Source: an uncultured Prevotellaceae bacterium
Lineage (GTDB): Bacteria; Bacteroidota; Bacteroidia; Bacteroidales; Bacteroidaceae
NCBI GenBank assembly: GCA_902801375.1
Contig: CADCIB010000002.1
Location: forward strand, 248,001 to 312,000
Reading direction: 5' to 3'
DNA length: 64,000 bases
Shown here piece after piece: positions 53,433-61,890 of this stretch; the stretch's first letter is position 1; each line of letters opens with the position of its first letter. Under the pieces are notes generated by a model that was given only the letters and a program-made list of their open reading frames with translations, was not told the origin of the DNA and made no database searches. The translations under genes were made by a program, and so were the position numbers.

Positions 53433-55445
53433 TTATCCTAACATTTCTTTTACTTGCTTATAAACATTCTCGCCGGTATAGCCCAGTTTCTCGTCGAGCA
53501 CCTTGTAAGGAGCAGAGAAACCGAAACTCTCGAGACCCCAGATGCGTCCTTGGCGGCCAACAAGACCCTCAAGCGTGCAGGGCAGTCCGGCCGTCATACC
53601 AAAGATCTTGGCTGTTGGAGGCAATATGCTGTCCTGATATTCCTGCGACTGCAAACGGAACAATCCTTCTGACGGCGCACTTACCACGCGTACCTTCACG
53701 CCATCTTGACGGAGGAGTTTGGCGCCAGCCTCGAGCGTCGAAACCTCTGAACCGCTGGCCAGCAGGATGACGTCGAAGTCGTTGTCCGAGCCTGCTACGA
53801 CGTAAGCACCGCGGCGGGCTTGTTCGTAGTCGTTGCCTTCTGGCAGGTTCTCGATATTCTGACGGGAGAAAATGAGTGCCGTCGGCGTTTCGGTGTTTTC
53901 CATTGCCATACGCCAGCATACCGTGGTCTCCTCGACGTCGGCAGGACGGAGCACCAGCACGGAGTTGCGTCCGCTGTGGTTCTTCAGTTTTTCCAGCAGG
54001 CGTATCTGAGCCTCTTGTTCCACGGGTTCGTGTGTAGGACCGTCTTCGCCTACGCGGAAAGCGTCGTGAGTCCAGATGAATTTCACCGGAACCTCCATCA
54101 GGGCGGCCATTCGCACGGCGGGTTTCATATAGTCAGAGAATACGAAGAAGGTGCCGCAGGCAGCGATGACGCCACCATGCAGAGCCATACCGATGCAGCA
54201 GCAGGCCATCGTCAGCTCAGCCACACCAGCCTGGAAGAAAGCACCCGAGAAGTCGCCGCGTGTCAGTTCGTGGGTCTTCTTCAGGAAACCGTCGGTCTTG
54301 TCGGAGTTCGACAGGTCGGCACTACCCACAATCATGTTGGGCACTTGCTCAGCCAGCATGCCGAGGACCGTAGCTGAAGCGCCACGGGTAGCGGCACCAG
54401 CCTTCTGCTCTACCTTCGTCCAATCGATGGCAGGTGTCTTGCCAGAGAACCATTCCTCCAACTGTTGTGCCTGCACCGGATGTCCTTTGGCCCATTCTTC
54501 CTTTTCGGCATATCGTTGGGCAACAATCTTCTCTAGTTCTTCCTTGCGGCGGGCATAGAGCTCCTGCACCTCGGGGAAGACGACAAAAGCATTCTCCGGG
54601 TCGCCACCCAGGTTGCGGATGGTGTTCACATAGGCATCGCCGCCAAGGGGTGCACCATGTGTGGCACAGTTGCACTCATAGCTCGACCCGTCGGCTTTGC
54701 GGGCACCCTTGCCCATCACGCAATGGCCGATGATCAGGCTTGGACGTTCTGTCTCGGCTTGCGCACGGCTGATGGCCTGACGTATCTGATCCACATCGTT
54801 GCCGTCGATTTCCTGCACGAACCAGCCCCAAGCTTCATATTTCTTTGCGGTGTCCTCGCTGGTCACCACATCGGTCCGGGTGGAGAGTTGTATGTCGTTG
54901 GCATCGTAGAACATGATGAGGTTGTCGAGTCCCAGATTGCCGGCAATACGACCTGCTCCTTGTGAGATTTCCTCCTGTACACCACCATCAGAAATATAGG
55001 CATAGATGGTCTGGTTCATCACGTTGCCCAAGCGTGCCTTGAGGAACTTAGCCGCGATGGCAGCACCCACGGCGAAACAATGACCCTGTCCGAGCGGGCC
55101 GCTGGTGTTCTCGATGCCACGTGCGACGTTGCGTTCCGGATGTCCAGGTGTGACTGAACCCCATTGGCGAAGCTGCTTCAAGTCGTCCATAGAGAACTTT
55201 CCCGTCAGCGCCAACTGACCATAGAGCATGGGAGCCATGTGGCCTGGGTCGAGGAAGAAGCGGTCGCGCCCCTCCCATTCGGGATGTTCTGGGTCGTAGA
55301 CCAGAAACTCTGAATAAAGCACATTGATGAAATCGGCGCCGCCCATGGCACCTCCGGGATGGCCCGACTTGGCCTTCTCGACCATCGAAGCAGCCAGGAT
55401 GCGGATGTTGTCGGCTGCCCGATTCATAATCTTGTTGTCGTTCAT
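53433..55445 (-). CDS. tkt: Transketolase
   Basis: Transketolase moves two-carbon units between sugar phosphates with thiamine diphosphate. In the 670 residues one sees VEKAKSGHPGGAMGGADF, VTPGHPERNVARGIENTSGP, the cofactor motif with SDGGVQEEISQGAGRIAG and DNLIMFYDANDIQLS, and in the second domain EDGPTHEPVEQEAQIRLLEK. Length is normal and the protein is cytosolic. It leads the tkt-rpiB operon from the promoter at 55481-55511, 35 bases before the start. Confidence 0.95.
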   Translation of the reverse strand: MNDNKIMNRAADNIRILAASMVEKAKSGHPGGAMGGADFINVLYSEFLVYDPEHPEWEGRDRFFLDPGHMAPMLYGQLALTGKFSMDDLKQLRQWGSVTPGHPERNVARGIENTSGPLGQGHCFAVGAAIAAKFLKARLGNVMNQTIYAYISDGGVQEEISQGAGRIAGNLGLDNLIMFYDANDIQLSTRTDVVTSEDTAKKYEAWGWFVQEIDGNDVDQIRQAISRAQAETERPSLIIGHCVMGKGARKADGSSYECNCATHGAPLGGDAYVNTIRNLGGDPENAFVVFPEVQELYARRKEELEKIVAQRYAEKEEWAKGHPVQAQQLEEWFSGKTPAIDWTKVEQKAGAATRGASATVLGMLAEQVPNMIVGSADLSNSDKTDGFLKKTHELTRGDFSGAFFQAGVAELTMACCCIGMALHGGVIAACGTFFVFSDYMKPAVRMAALMEVPVKFIWTHDAFRVGEDGPTHEPVEQEAQIRLLEKLKNHSGRNSVLVLRPADVEETTVCWRMAMENTETPTALIFSRQNIENLPEGNDYEQARRGAYVVAGSDNDFDVILLASGSEVSTLEAGAKLLRQDGVKVRVVSAPSEGLFRLQSQEYQDSILPPTAKIFGMTAGLPCTLEGLVGRQGRIWGLESFGFSAPYKVLDEKLGYTGENVYKQVKEMLG

Positions 55446-55480
55446 AGATATGTTGATGTTAGTACGATGTATTCAATTTG

Positions 55481-55511
55481 CAAAGGTAGCAAAAGATTTC
55501 TGAACCGCCAA
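55481..55511 (-). promoter_or_regulatory. Promoter of tkt-rpiB
   Basis: TTG (55509-55511), 20 bases, TACCTTTG (55481-55488) on the minus strand. Confidence 0.75.
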
Positions 55512-55570
55512 ATCATTCCAATACTTTCCGTCAAATTCACTCATCATGTATCTTGCTGGAAGGTATGTAC

Positions 55571-56920
55571 TCAGGGAGCGGTATAGAAGTCGATGAGCCG
55601 ACGGATGGCTCTTTGGCAAACTGGGCAGAACTCAGGGTTCTCGTTGGTGCGCATGCGGCAGTCGTGTGTGGGGCGGAAAACGCCTTTCAGACTGTAGCCT
55701 GCGCCTTCAAAGGCACCTATCGCGTGTGCGTACATATTATTATCTGGTGTAGGCAGCGGTGTGGACGTTGCCATCATGTCGCGCCATTTGCTCTCGAAGT
55801 CCACCATCGTGGTGATGTTGGGTTCCCAAGGCTCCACGTCGGCTGGGTACATGGGTATCTGTTCCTGTTCGTAGGCATACTCGTCGGCCAGGCCGGCGAA
55901 ACTGTGTCCGAATTCATGGACCACCACAGGGCGGAATTTCGGGTGATGGGTCATGCTCAGGTTGTAGCTGTTCAGAATACCGCCACCACCATATTCTTCA
56001 GTATTGACCAGCACGATGATATGCTCGTATGGCGTGCCAGCCAACCAGTCATGCAACTGTTTGAGATGGAGCGTGGTGAGGTAGCGGTCGCTATAGAAGG
56101 TATCGAAATGCGACTGTAGGGCTGTCTCGCGCCAGATGCCTCTGCGTGGCTCGCTGGTGCCGCTGTCTTTCGAGGGCGACTTCACGGCGATGATTTCAAA
56201 GCGATCGCGGAGGCTTTTAAACGGTTCGTGCGAGAAAAGGGCTTCCATAGCGATACGTGCATCTTCCAGGAAGGTCGGCATTTCCTCTTCTTGGTAGCCC
56301 TCGGCCACATAGGCGATGTGGATGCAATGGGCCGTGTCGGCAGGTTGAAGCAACACTTCGTAGGGGGTGACGTTGCGCTCGCCCTTATGGTGGATAAGAA
56401 TATCGGACGGGACAACGGTGTGCGTAAGCGTGGCCATCACCTCGTGGCGGTTGTTCATGAGGTTGACGGTGATGTCGACCGTATCTTTCGGCATGGGTAC
56501 GAGAAATACATTCTCGAACGATTTCTTCTGAGTCTTCGCCTCGTCGTAGCTAAGCCATTCTTGGAAGAGCGTAGAGAAGGAGTTGCGGTAGATGACGTTT
56601 TCCGTGCCATGCTGCATCACAACGACTTGACCGTTGCCTTCAACGGGTACTTCCGAGAGATGTTGGCGTTTACCATACCATCCAGGCAGGCGACAGAGTT
56701 CATCCACATAGATATCCTGACGCTCGGCATTACCTGAGAAGGTGTAGTCCAGTCGTAGGGTGTTGGGGGTGAAAAACTGGTCGAAGTCCTGCGCATGCAT
56801 GTTGATGGTGAGGAGCAGGAGGAGGGCTGTTGTAAAACAACAGCTTACAGAACGAAAATTGTGTGAGCTGGCAGTTGTGGCACAACCGCTTTTAAAACCG
56901 TATGATAGATTCTTATTCAT
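55571..56920 (-). CDS. Secreted M64 (IgA-type) zinc peptidase
   Basis: The 449-residue protein resembles peptidase family M64. A beta-rich N-domain (LDYTFSGNAERQDIYVDELC) precedes the catalytic part, with AYVAEGYQEEEM, RGIWRETALQSHFDTFYSDR and the zinc motif VVVHEFGHSFAGLADEY (two His and a downstream Asp/Glu). A Cys-containing C-terminus follows (TNENPEFCPVCQRAIRRLID). The signal peptide is unusual: the hydrophobic core (TTALLLLLTINMHAQ) starts only after about 30 polar residues when read from ATG 56920. The start is ten bases after folK, so the two are coupled. The substrate is unknown; related Clostridium enzymes cut IgA. Confidence 0.82.
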   Translation of the reverse strand: MNKNLSYGFKSGCATTASSHNFRSVSCCFTTALLLLLTINMHAQDFDQFFTPNTLRLDYTFSGNAERQDIYVDELCRLPGWYGKRQHLSEVPVEGNGQVVVMQHGTENVIYRNSFSTLFQEWLSYDEAKTQKKSFENVFLVPMPKDTVDITVNLMNNRHEVMATLTHTVVPSDILIHHKGERNVTPYEVLLQPADTAHCIHIAYVAEGYQEEEMPTFLEDARIAMEALFSHEPFKSLRDRFEIIAVKSPSKDSGTSEPRRGIWRETALQSHFDTFYSDRYLTTLHLKQLHDWLAGTPYEHIIVLVNTEEYGGGGILNSYNLSMTHHPKFRPVVVHEFGHSFAGLADEYAYEQEQIPMYPADVEPWEPNITTMVDFESKWRDMMATSTPLPTPDNNMYAHAIGAFEGAGYSLKGVFRPTHDCRMRTNENPEFCPVCQRAIRRLIDFYTAP

Positions 56921-56930
56921 TTCGTGCGAT

Positions 56931-57344
56931 TTAGGACTGTTGGGGTGAGGGGATGATGGTGGCGGGCAAGAGTTCGGAGAGCAACTGTCTGACATACGGG
57001 CGTTCCCAATCCTTCTCGTGATAGTATTGGCCGTGATGGAAAAGGACGTCGATGTCCATTTCCACGATGCCGCAAGCGCGCTTCTCCTGGGTGTTGCCGC
57101 ACAGGGTCTCTATCTGTTTGGTACGCCTGACGACTTCCTCTATGTCCAGATCGGTAAGGAATGCGGTGAGGCAATTGCGGAAGTTCTTCCCACTAATGCC
57201 AATTGGTGTGGTGACAGCAATGGAGGAGTATACGACGAGCGATTCAGGGAATGCTTCGCGAACCATTCGTTTGGCGCGGCGGATGTTGTTCCAGGATTGG
57301 TGGTTCGTGCCGATGGCCAGTATCAACAAACGGTCTTTTATCAT
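56931..57344 (-). CDS. folK: 6-Hydroxymethyl-7,8-dihydropterin pyrophosphokinase
   Basis: FolK transfers pyrophosphate from ATP to the pterin in folate synthesis. The compact 137-residue protein keeps the family pattern: LLILAIGTNHQSWNNIRRAK, SSIAVTTPIGISGKNFRNCL (compare S..YxTxPxG...F.N) and the acidic metal motif GIVEMDIDVLFHHGQYY. It is shorter than E. coli FolK (159), mainly at the C-terminal end. It sits between the PBP1A gene (20 bases upstream) and the M64 peptidase gene, far from other folate genes. Confidence 0.82.
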   Translation of the reverse strand: MIKDRLLILAIGTNHQSWNNIRRAKRMVREAFPESLVVYSSIAVTTPIGISGKNFRNCLTAFLTDLDIEEVVRRTKQIETLCGNTQEKRACGIVEMDIDVLFHHGQYYHEKDWERPYVRQLLSELLPATIIPSPQQS

Positions 57345-57364
57345 GATTCCGAGCTCTTTTTAGG

Positions 57365-59875
57365 TTACAGGTCGTCGAAGGAGACGGGTTGCTCCTTAGG
57401 TGTATCGTTCTTCCGTTCTTTGGCGGCTTGGGGTTCTTCGAGCGGGTCGATGACATCGCCCTTGGTGTGAATGGGGTTCCCCTCGTCGTCGAGCAGCAGG
57501 TCCTCCTCGTAAACGTCGATGCTGTCCATGTCGAGCGTATCAACACGCGATGCCACATAGCTCGAGCAGTTGAAGAGGGCATCGGTGATGTCGTCGTCTT
57601 TTGGTTTCTTGAACCGTCCGTGGTACTGCTGGAAGTTGGGATCGTTCATGACAGATTCAAGGAAATAGCCACAGATGGGAAGTGCCGTCTTGGACCCCTG
57701 TCCGAGGGCACCCGTACGGAAATGGATGCTGCGGTATTCGCCACCGACCCATGCTCCACAAACGAGTTTGGGACTGACACACATGAACCACGCGTCGGAG
57801 TGATTGTTCGATGTGCCCGTCTTACCGCCGAAGTCGGTGTCGAGCGCTTTCTTGTTGCCCACCCAAGCCCACAGGCTTTGTGAAGTGCCGCCAGGTTCTT
57901 TCAGGCCGCCCATGAGCATCTGCTGCATCAGGAAGGCACTCTTGTAGGGAATCACCTGCTTCTGGTCGGAGGGAGCGAGGTAGACTTCCTTGCCGTCTTT
58001 GTCGACGATGCGAGTCACCAAGACGGGCTTGGTGTGTTTTCCGTCGTTGGCAATGACGCTGTAGGCATTGGTCATCTCCAGCAGGTTGACATCCGAAGAG
58101 CCCAGTGCCAGCGATGGCGTATCGTCGAGCGGGCTACTGATGCCCATGTCGTGGGCTGTGGCGATGATGTTCTTGATGCCCATCTCCTGGCCAAGTCGTA
58201 CGGCAACGCTGTTGATACTCTTGGCAAAGGCGCTCTTCAGCGGCATGGAGTCGCCTGAGAAACGTCCGTTGGCATTGCTGGGCGTCCATTTCACGAGCTT
58301 GTGTTTCTGCTGGTCGTATACCTCCATGCTGATGTATTCATCGCGTCGTTTGTCGCATGGGGTGAGTCCTTGGTTCATGGCCTCGGTATAGACGAAGAGC
58401 TTGAAGGTGGAGCCGGGCTGTCGCATGGCCGTCACCTTGTCGTATTTCCATGAGTTGAAACTGATGTCGCCCACCCATGCGCGTACATAACCTGTTTGCG
58501 GCTCCATTGCCACGAACGAGCAATGCATGTAGTGCACCATGTAGCGGATGGAGTCGAGCGTCGACATTTCGCGCTCTATCTCACCCTTTTCGTAGTCGAA
58601 GAGTTTCACCATATGCGGACGGTTCAACTCGGCAATGATGGAGTCGGGCTGGTTGGGGTATTTGGCCTGGAGCGCCTTGTAGAATGGTTGACGCTTGGCA
58701 ATGTCCTCTATGAAATGTGGGATGACGTGGTGATTCTCGTCCTGCCAAGGTTCGGTATTTCCCCAATGGCTGTTGAAGTTCTGCTGCACGATGCGCATCT
58801 GCTTGTTGGCAGCCTGCTCGGCATATTTCTGCATGCGTGTGTCGAGCGTTGTATAGATTTTCAGACCGCTGCTATAGAGGTCGTAGCCGTTCTCCGAACA
58901 CCAATCTTCCAGATAGTTGGCCACAGCTTCGCGGAAGTAATTGGCCGTGCCGTCGTAGTTGCTTTCCACGCTGTAGTTCAGCTCGATGGGTATCTGAATG
59001 AGTGAGTCGCGCTCAAAATCGGTCAGGTGGTTCTTCTTGAACATATTGTCGAGCACCACGTTGCGGCGCTTCAAACTATTCTCAGGATTGGCGATGGGAT
59101 TGTAGAACGTGGTGGCCTTGAGCATGCCTACGAGCACGGCAGCTTGTTCGGTTGTGATCTGTGCGGGGGTGCAGTTGAAGTAAGTCTTGCAAGCTGTCTT
59201 GATGCCAAATGAGTTAGAGCCGAAATCCACCGTGTTGGCATACATCGTGAGAATGTCTTTCTTGTCGTAGAGCATCTCAAGTTTTGTTGCGATAATCCAT
59301 TCCTTCGTCTTCATTATCAACATTTTAAGACCAGGAACCTTGCCAATTAGTCCAGTGCTGTAATGCGTACGGACACGGAACATGTTCTTAGCCAACTGCT
59401 GGGTGATGGTCGATGCGCCGCGTGCATCGTGGTGGAGCATAGCATCCTTGGCAGCTGCAAACAATCCGATAGGGTCGATGCCCCAATGTTTGTAGAATCG
59501 CTCATCCTCGGTGTCGACAAGCGCCGTCCAGAAGTCGGGGTTCACCTCTTCGTATTTCACGGGAGTGCGGTTCTCGTTGAAGTATTTGCCGATGAGTTTA
59601 CCGTCGGCACTATAGAGCTCCGAAGCCTGGCTGGTTTGCGGATTCCTGATGGTGTTGAATCCTGGCGATTTGCCGAAGAGCCATAGGAAGTTGATGTCCA
59701 CCATACCCAGGTAGATGATGAATGCCACGAAGAGCGATGCCAATATTAATAAGGTACGCGTATACCAGGCACGTCCCTTATAAAGCGATTTGTACCAAGG
59801 CCAGAAGCCTTTCACGCCGCGCCAAAGGCGGAGCAAGAACCTACCAATGGTCGTGTTATTCAGATAGTTTGCCAT
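57365..59875 (-). CDS. mrcA: Class A penicillin-binding protein 1A
   Basis: PBP1A polymerises and cross-links peptidoglycan. After an N-terminal membrane helix (about residues 42-65) the 836-residue protein has the GT51 glycosyltransferase (DTEDERFYKHWGIDPIGLFA, GASTITQQLAKNMF, KLEMLYDKKDILTMYANTVD) and the transpeptidase with SxxK in RQPGSTFKLFVYTEAM, SxN in SINSVAVRLG and KTG in GGKTGTSNNHSDAWF. The C-terminal tail is charged (AAKERKNDTPKEQPVSFDDL). TAATTTTG lies 31 bases upstream. folK follows. Confidence 0.94.
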   Translation of the reverse strand: MANYLNNTTIGRFLLRLWRGVKGFWPWYKSLYKGRAWYTRTLLILASLFVAFIIYLGMVDINFLWLFGKSPGFNTIRNPQTSQASELYSADGKLIGKYFNENRTPVKYEEVNPDFWTALVDTEDERFYKHWGIDPIGLFAAAKDAMLHHDARGASTITQQLAKNMFRVRTHYSTGLIGKVPGLKMLIMKTKEWIIATKLEMLYDKKDILTMYANTVDFGSNSFGIKTACKTYFNCTPAQITTEQAAVLVGMLKATTFYNPIANPENSLKRRNVVLDNMFKKNHLTDFERDSLIQIPIELNYSVESNYDGTANYFREAVANYLEDWCSENGYDLYSSGLKIYTTLDTRMQKYAEQAANKQMRIVQQNFNSHWGNTEPWQDENHHVIPHFIEDIAKRQPFYKALQAKYPNQPDSIIAELNRPHMVKLFDYEKGEIEREMSTLDSIRYMVHYMHCSFVAMEPQTGYVRAWVGDISFNSWKYDKVTAMRQPGSTFKLFVYTEAMNQGLTPCDKRRDEYISMEVYDQQKHKLVKWTPSNANGRFSGDSMPLKSAFAKSINSVAVRLGQEMGIKNIIATAHDMGISSPLDDTPSLALGSSDVNLLEMTNAYSVIANDGKHTKPVLVTRIVDKDGKEVYLAPSDQKQVIPYKSAFLMQQMLMGGLKEPGGTSQSLWAWVGNKKALDTDFGGKTGTSNNHSDAWFMCVSPKLVCGAWVGGEYRSIHFRTGALGQGSKTALPICGYFLESVMNDPNFQQYHGRFKKPKDDDITDALFNCSSYVASRVDTLDMDSIDVYEEDLLLDDEGNPIHTKGDVIDPLEEPQAAKERKNDTPKEQPVSFDDL

Positions 59876-59906
59876 AATGGTTCGTAATAGGATTAGGTTG
59901 TGAGTG

Positions 59907-59914
59907 CAAAATTA
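59907..59914 (-). promoter_or_regulatory. -7 element of the PBP1A promoter
   Basis: TAATTTTG on the minus strand, 31 bases before the start at 59875. Confidence 0.55.
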
Positions 59915-59973
59915 CGAAATTCTGGTGGAAATAACGAGCGTTTTGAGATTATTAACGATTGCTCTTTTAAGAT

Positions 59974-60894
59974 TTAACGCACCACTCGTGTAGCCTGGGG
60001 GCAGTTGTCGTGTATCAGATGGATGATATCTTCCACTTGGTCGGGAGAGAACCAGTGGATGGTTGTGTCGCGTTTGTACCAGGTGAGCTGTTTGCGGCAG
60101 TATCGGCGGGTGTTGCCCTTGATGCGCTCGATGGCCTCGTCGAGTGTCCATTTGCCATCGAATGCAAGAAACAGTTCCTTGTAGCCGACGGTGTTGAGTG
60201 CGTTGTTCTCGCGGTGGGGGTACATGCGGCGGGCTTCTTCCACCATTCCGTCGGCCACCATCTGGTCGACGCGGCGGTTGATGCGGTCGTAGAGTTCCTC
60301 ACGCGGGCGGTTCAGTCCGATTTTCAATATGCGAAACGGCCGTTCCTTCGTTTGCTGCGTACGGAACGAGGTGTAGGTTTTCCCACTCTGATGGATGATT
60401 TCCAGCGCATGAATCACGCGGCGGTAGTTCTTGCGGTCTACGATTTCGTAGTAGTCGGGATCCAGTTGGCGTAGTTCCTCACACAAGGCATCAAGTCCTT
60501 CGCTTGCAAAGCGTTCCTTCATCCATACTCTAATCTCATCGTCGACCGTGGGAATGTCGTCGATGCCGTTGCACACCGCATCCACATACATCATGCTTCC
60601 GCCCGACAATAAGGCTATCCTTTTGTCCTCCCAGAGTTTTTCAAGCAATTGGAGAACGTCTTGTTCGTACATCGAAGCGCTGTAATAGTCGTCGATGGAA
60701 TGCGTACCCACGAAGAAGTGCCTGACGCGGGCTTGTTGCGATGGGGTGGGGGCTGCTGTGCCAATGGGTATCTCGCGGTAGAGTTGTCGCGAGTCGGCAT
60801 TGATGATAGGTATACAAAAATGCTCGGCCACACGCAGGCAGACATCAGTCTTGCCTACACCTGTGGGGCCGAGTATGACGATGAGTGTGTTCAT
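59974..60894 (-). CDS. miaA: tRNA dimethylallyltransferase
   Basis: MiaA attaches a dimethylallyl group to A37 of tRNAs that read U-starting codons. The 306-residue protein has the P-loop [13 protein letters not shown] (Gly/Lys at residues 9-16), [18 protein letters not shown], the DxxxxxY-like [20 protein letters not shown] and the C-terminal [20 protein letters not shown] with [16 protein letters not shown]. The start overlaps the lpxA stop by one base (TAATG), so the two are coupled, an order also seen in other Bacteroidales. Confidence 0.95.
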   Translation of the reverse strand: MNTLIVILGPTGVGKTDVCLRVAEHFCIPIINADSRQLYREIPIGTAAPTPSQQARVRHFFVGTHSIDDYYSASMYEQDVLQLLEKLWEDKRIALLSGGSMMYVDAVCNGIDDIPTVDDEIRVWMKERFASEGLDALCEELRQLDPDYYEIVDRKNYRRVIHALEIIHQSGKTYTSFRTQQTKERPFRILKIGLNRPREELYDRINRRVDQMVADGMVEEARRMYPHRENNALNTVGYKELFLAFDGKWTLDEAIERIKGNTRRYCRKQLTWYKRDTTIHWFSPDQVEDIIHLIHDNCPQATRVVR

Positions 60895-61664
60895 TAACGG
60901 ATGATGCCTCGCTTGGAAGCACTCACGAAGTCGATGATGTATTGGATTTCGGGCGTTAGGGGCAGGTTCTTCTTGATTTCCTCGATGCCCTCTGCCAGAA
61001 TGCCTTTGCTATAGAGCAGGCGGTAGGCGTCGTGAATCTGGCCGATAGCTTCGTTCGAGAATCCGCGGCGGCGCAGTCCGATGAGGTTGATGCCTGCATA
61101 GCGGATAGGCTCCTTGCCGGCAATGATATATGGCGGAATGTCCTGGCTCGAACGGCTGCCACCCTGTATCATCACGTAGCCACCGATGTGGCAGAACTGG
61201 TGGATGAGCACGCTGGCAGAGATGATGGCATTGTCGTCGACCACCACCTCGCCTGCAAACTTCGTGGCATTGCCGATGATGCAGCCGTTGCCCACCACAC
61301 AGTCGTGGGCGATGTGCATGCTTTCCATGAGCAGGTTGTTGGAACCGACAAGGGTCGTTCCCTTTGAGAAGGTGCCGCGCGAGATGGTGACATTCTCACG
61401 GATGGAGTTGTTGTCGCCAATCTGGCAGGTCGTCTCCTCGCCTTGGAACTTCAGGTCTTGCGGTTTCGTGCTGATGCTGGCACCAGGGAAGAACTCATTG
61501 CCGTTGCCGATGCGGGCACCGAAATGGATGGTCACGGCATTCATCAACACGTTGTTGTCGCCGATGACGGTGTTCTTGTCAATATAGCAGAACGGGCCGA
61601 TGACGTTGCCGTCGCCCAACTGTGCTTCGGGGTGAACAAATGCTAAAGGACTTATTTGGTTCAT
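60894..61664 (-). CDS. lpxA: UDP-N-acetylglucosamine acyltransferase LpxA
   Basis: LpxA acylates UDP-GlcNAc with a hydroxyacyl-ACP, the first step of lipid A synthesis. The 256-residue protein is a left-handed beta-helix with hexapeptide repeats ([40 protein letters not shown]). The catalytic His region is [20 protein letters not shown], and a helical C-terminal cap follows ([20 protein letters not shown]). ATG 61664 ([14 protein letters not shown]), 25 bases after TAATTTTG, is preferred over 61673. In many relatives lpxD and lpxC/fabZ come directly before it; here the upstream gene is the divergent hppA. Confidence 0.93.
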   Translation of the reverse strand: MNQISPLAFVHPEAQLGDGNVIGPFCYIDKNTVIGDNNVLMNAVTIHFGARIGNGNEFFPGASISTKPQDLKFQGEETTCQIGDNNSIRENVTISRGTFSKGTTLVGSNNLLMESMHIAHDCVVGNGCIIGNATKFAGEVVVDDNAIISASVLIHQFCHIGGYVMIQGGSRSSQDIPPYIIAGKEPIRYAGINLIGLRRRGFSNEAIGQIHDAYRLLYSKGILAEGIEEIKKNLPLTPEIQYIIDFVSASKRGIIR

Positions 61665-61689
61665 GATATACATTTATAATATTACGATG

Positions 61690-61697
61690 CAAAATTA
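61690..61697 (-). promoter_or_regulatory. -7 element of the lpxA-miaA promoter
   Basis: TAATTTTG on the minus strand, 25 bases before ATG 61664. Confidence 0.55.
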
Positions 61698-61776
61698 CTC
61701 ATTTTCCCCTATATTGCCACGAAGACTGAAAATAATTAGTGTTTTTTACGGAAAATAAAGAAAAAACACGCGTTTT

Positions 61777-61814
61777 CAAACCATTTGTGTCAAAAAAAAC
61801 ACGTAAATGGTTTG
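61777..61814. promoter_or_regulatory. Inverted repeat over the hppA promoter (possible operator)
   Basis: CAAACCATTT (61777-61786) is mirrored by AAATGGTTTG (61805-61814), with inner GTGT/ACAC. The right arm contains the TTTG that serves as the upstream promoter box. Confidence 0.55.
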
Positions 61815-61842
61815 TATGATTCAAAAATATTGCGTACTTTTG
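61812..61842 (+). promoter_or_regulatory. Promoter of hppA
   Basis: TTG (61812-61814), 20 bases, TACTTTTG (61835-61842); 48 bases before ATG 61891. Confidence 0.75.
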
Positions 61843-61890
61843 CAACAGTTTTTTATCATCATTGTATTATAACTCCAAAAACAAAAAAAA

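Noticed and set aside
56827-56845. GCTGTTGT-AAA-ACAACAGC inverted repeat
   Set aside because: It lies inside the signal-peptide coding part of the M64 gene and has no flanking T run, so chance is the simpler reading.
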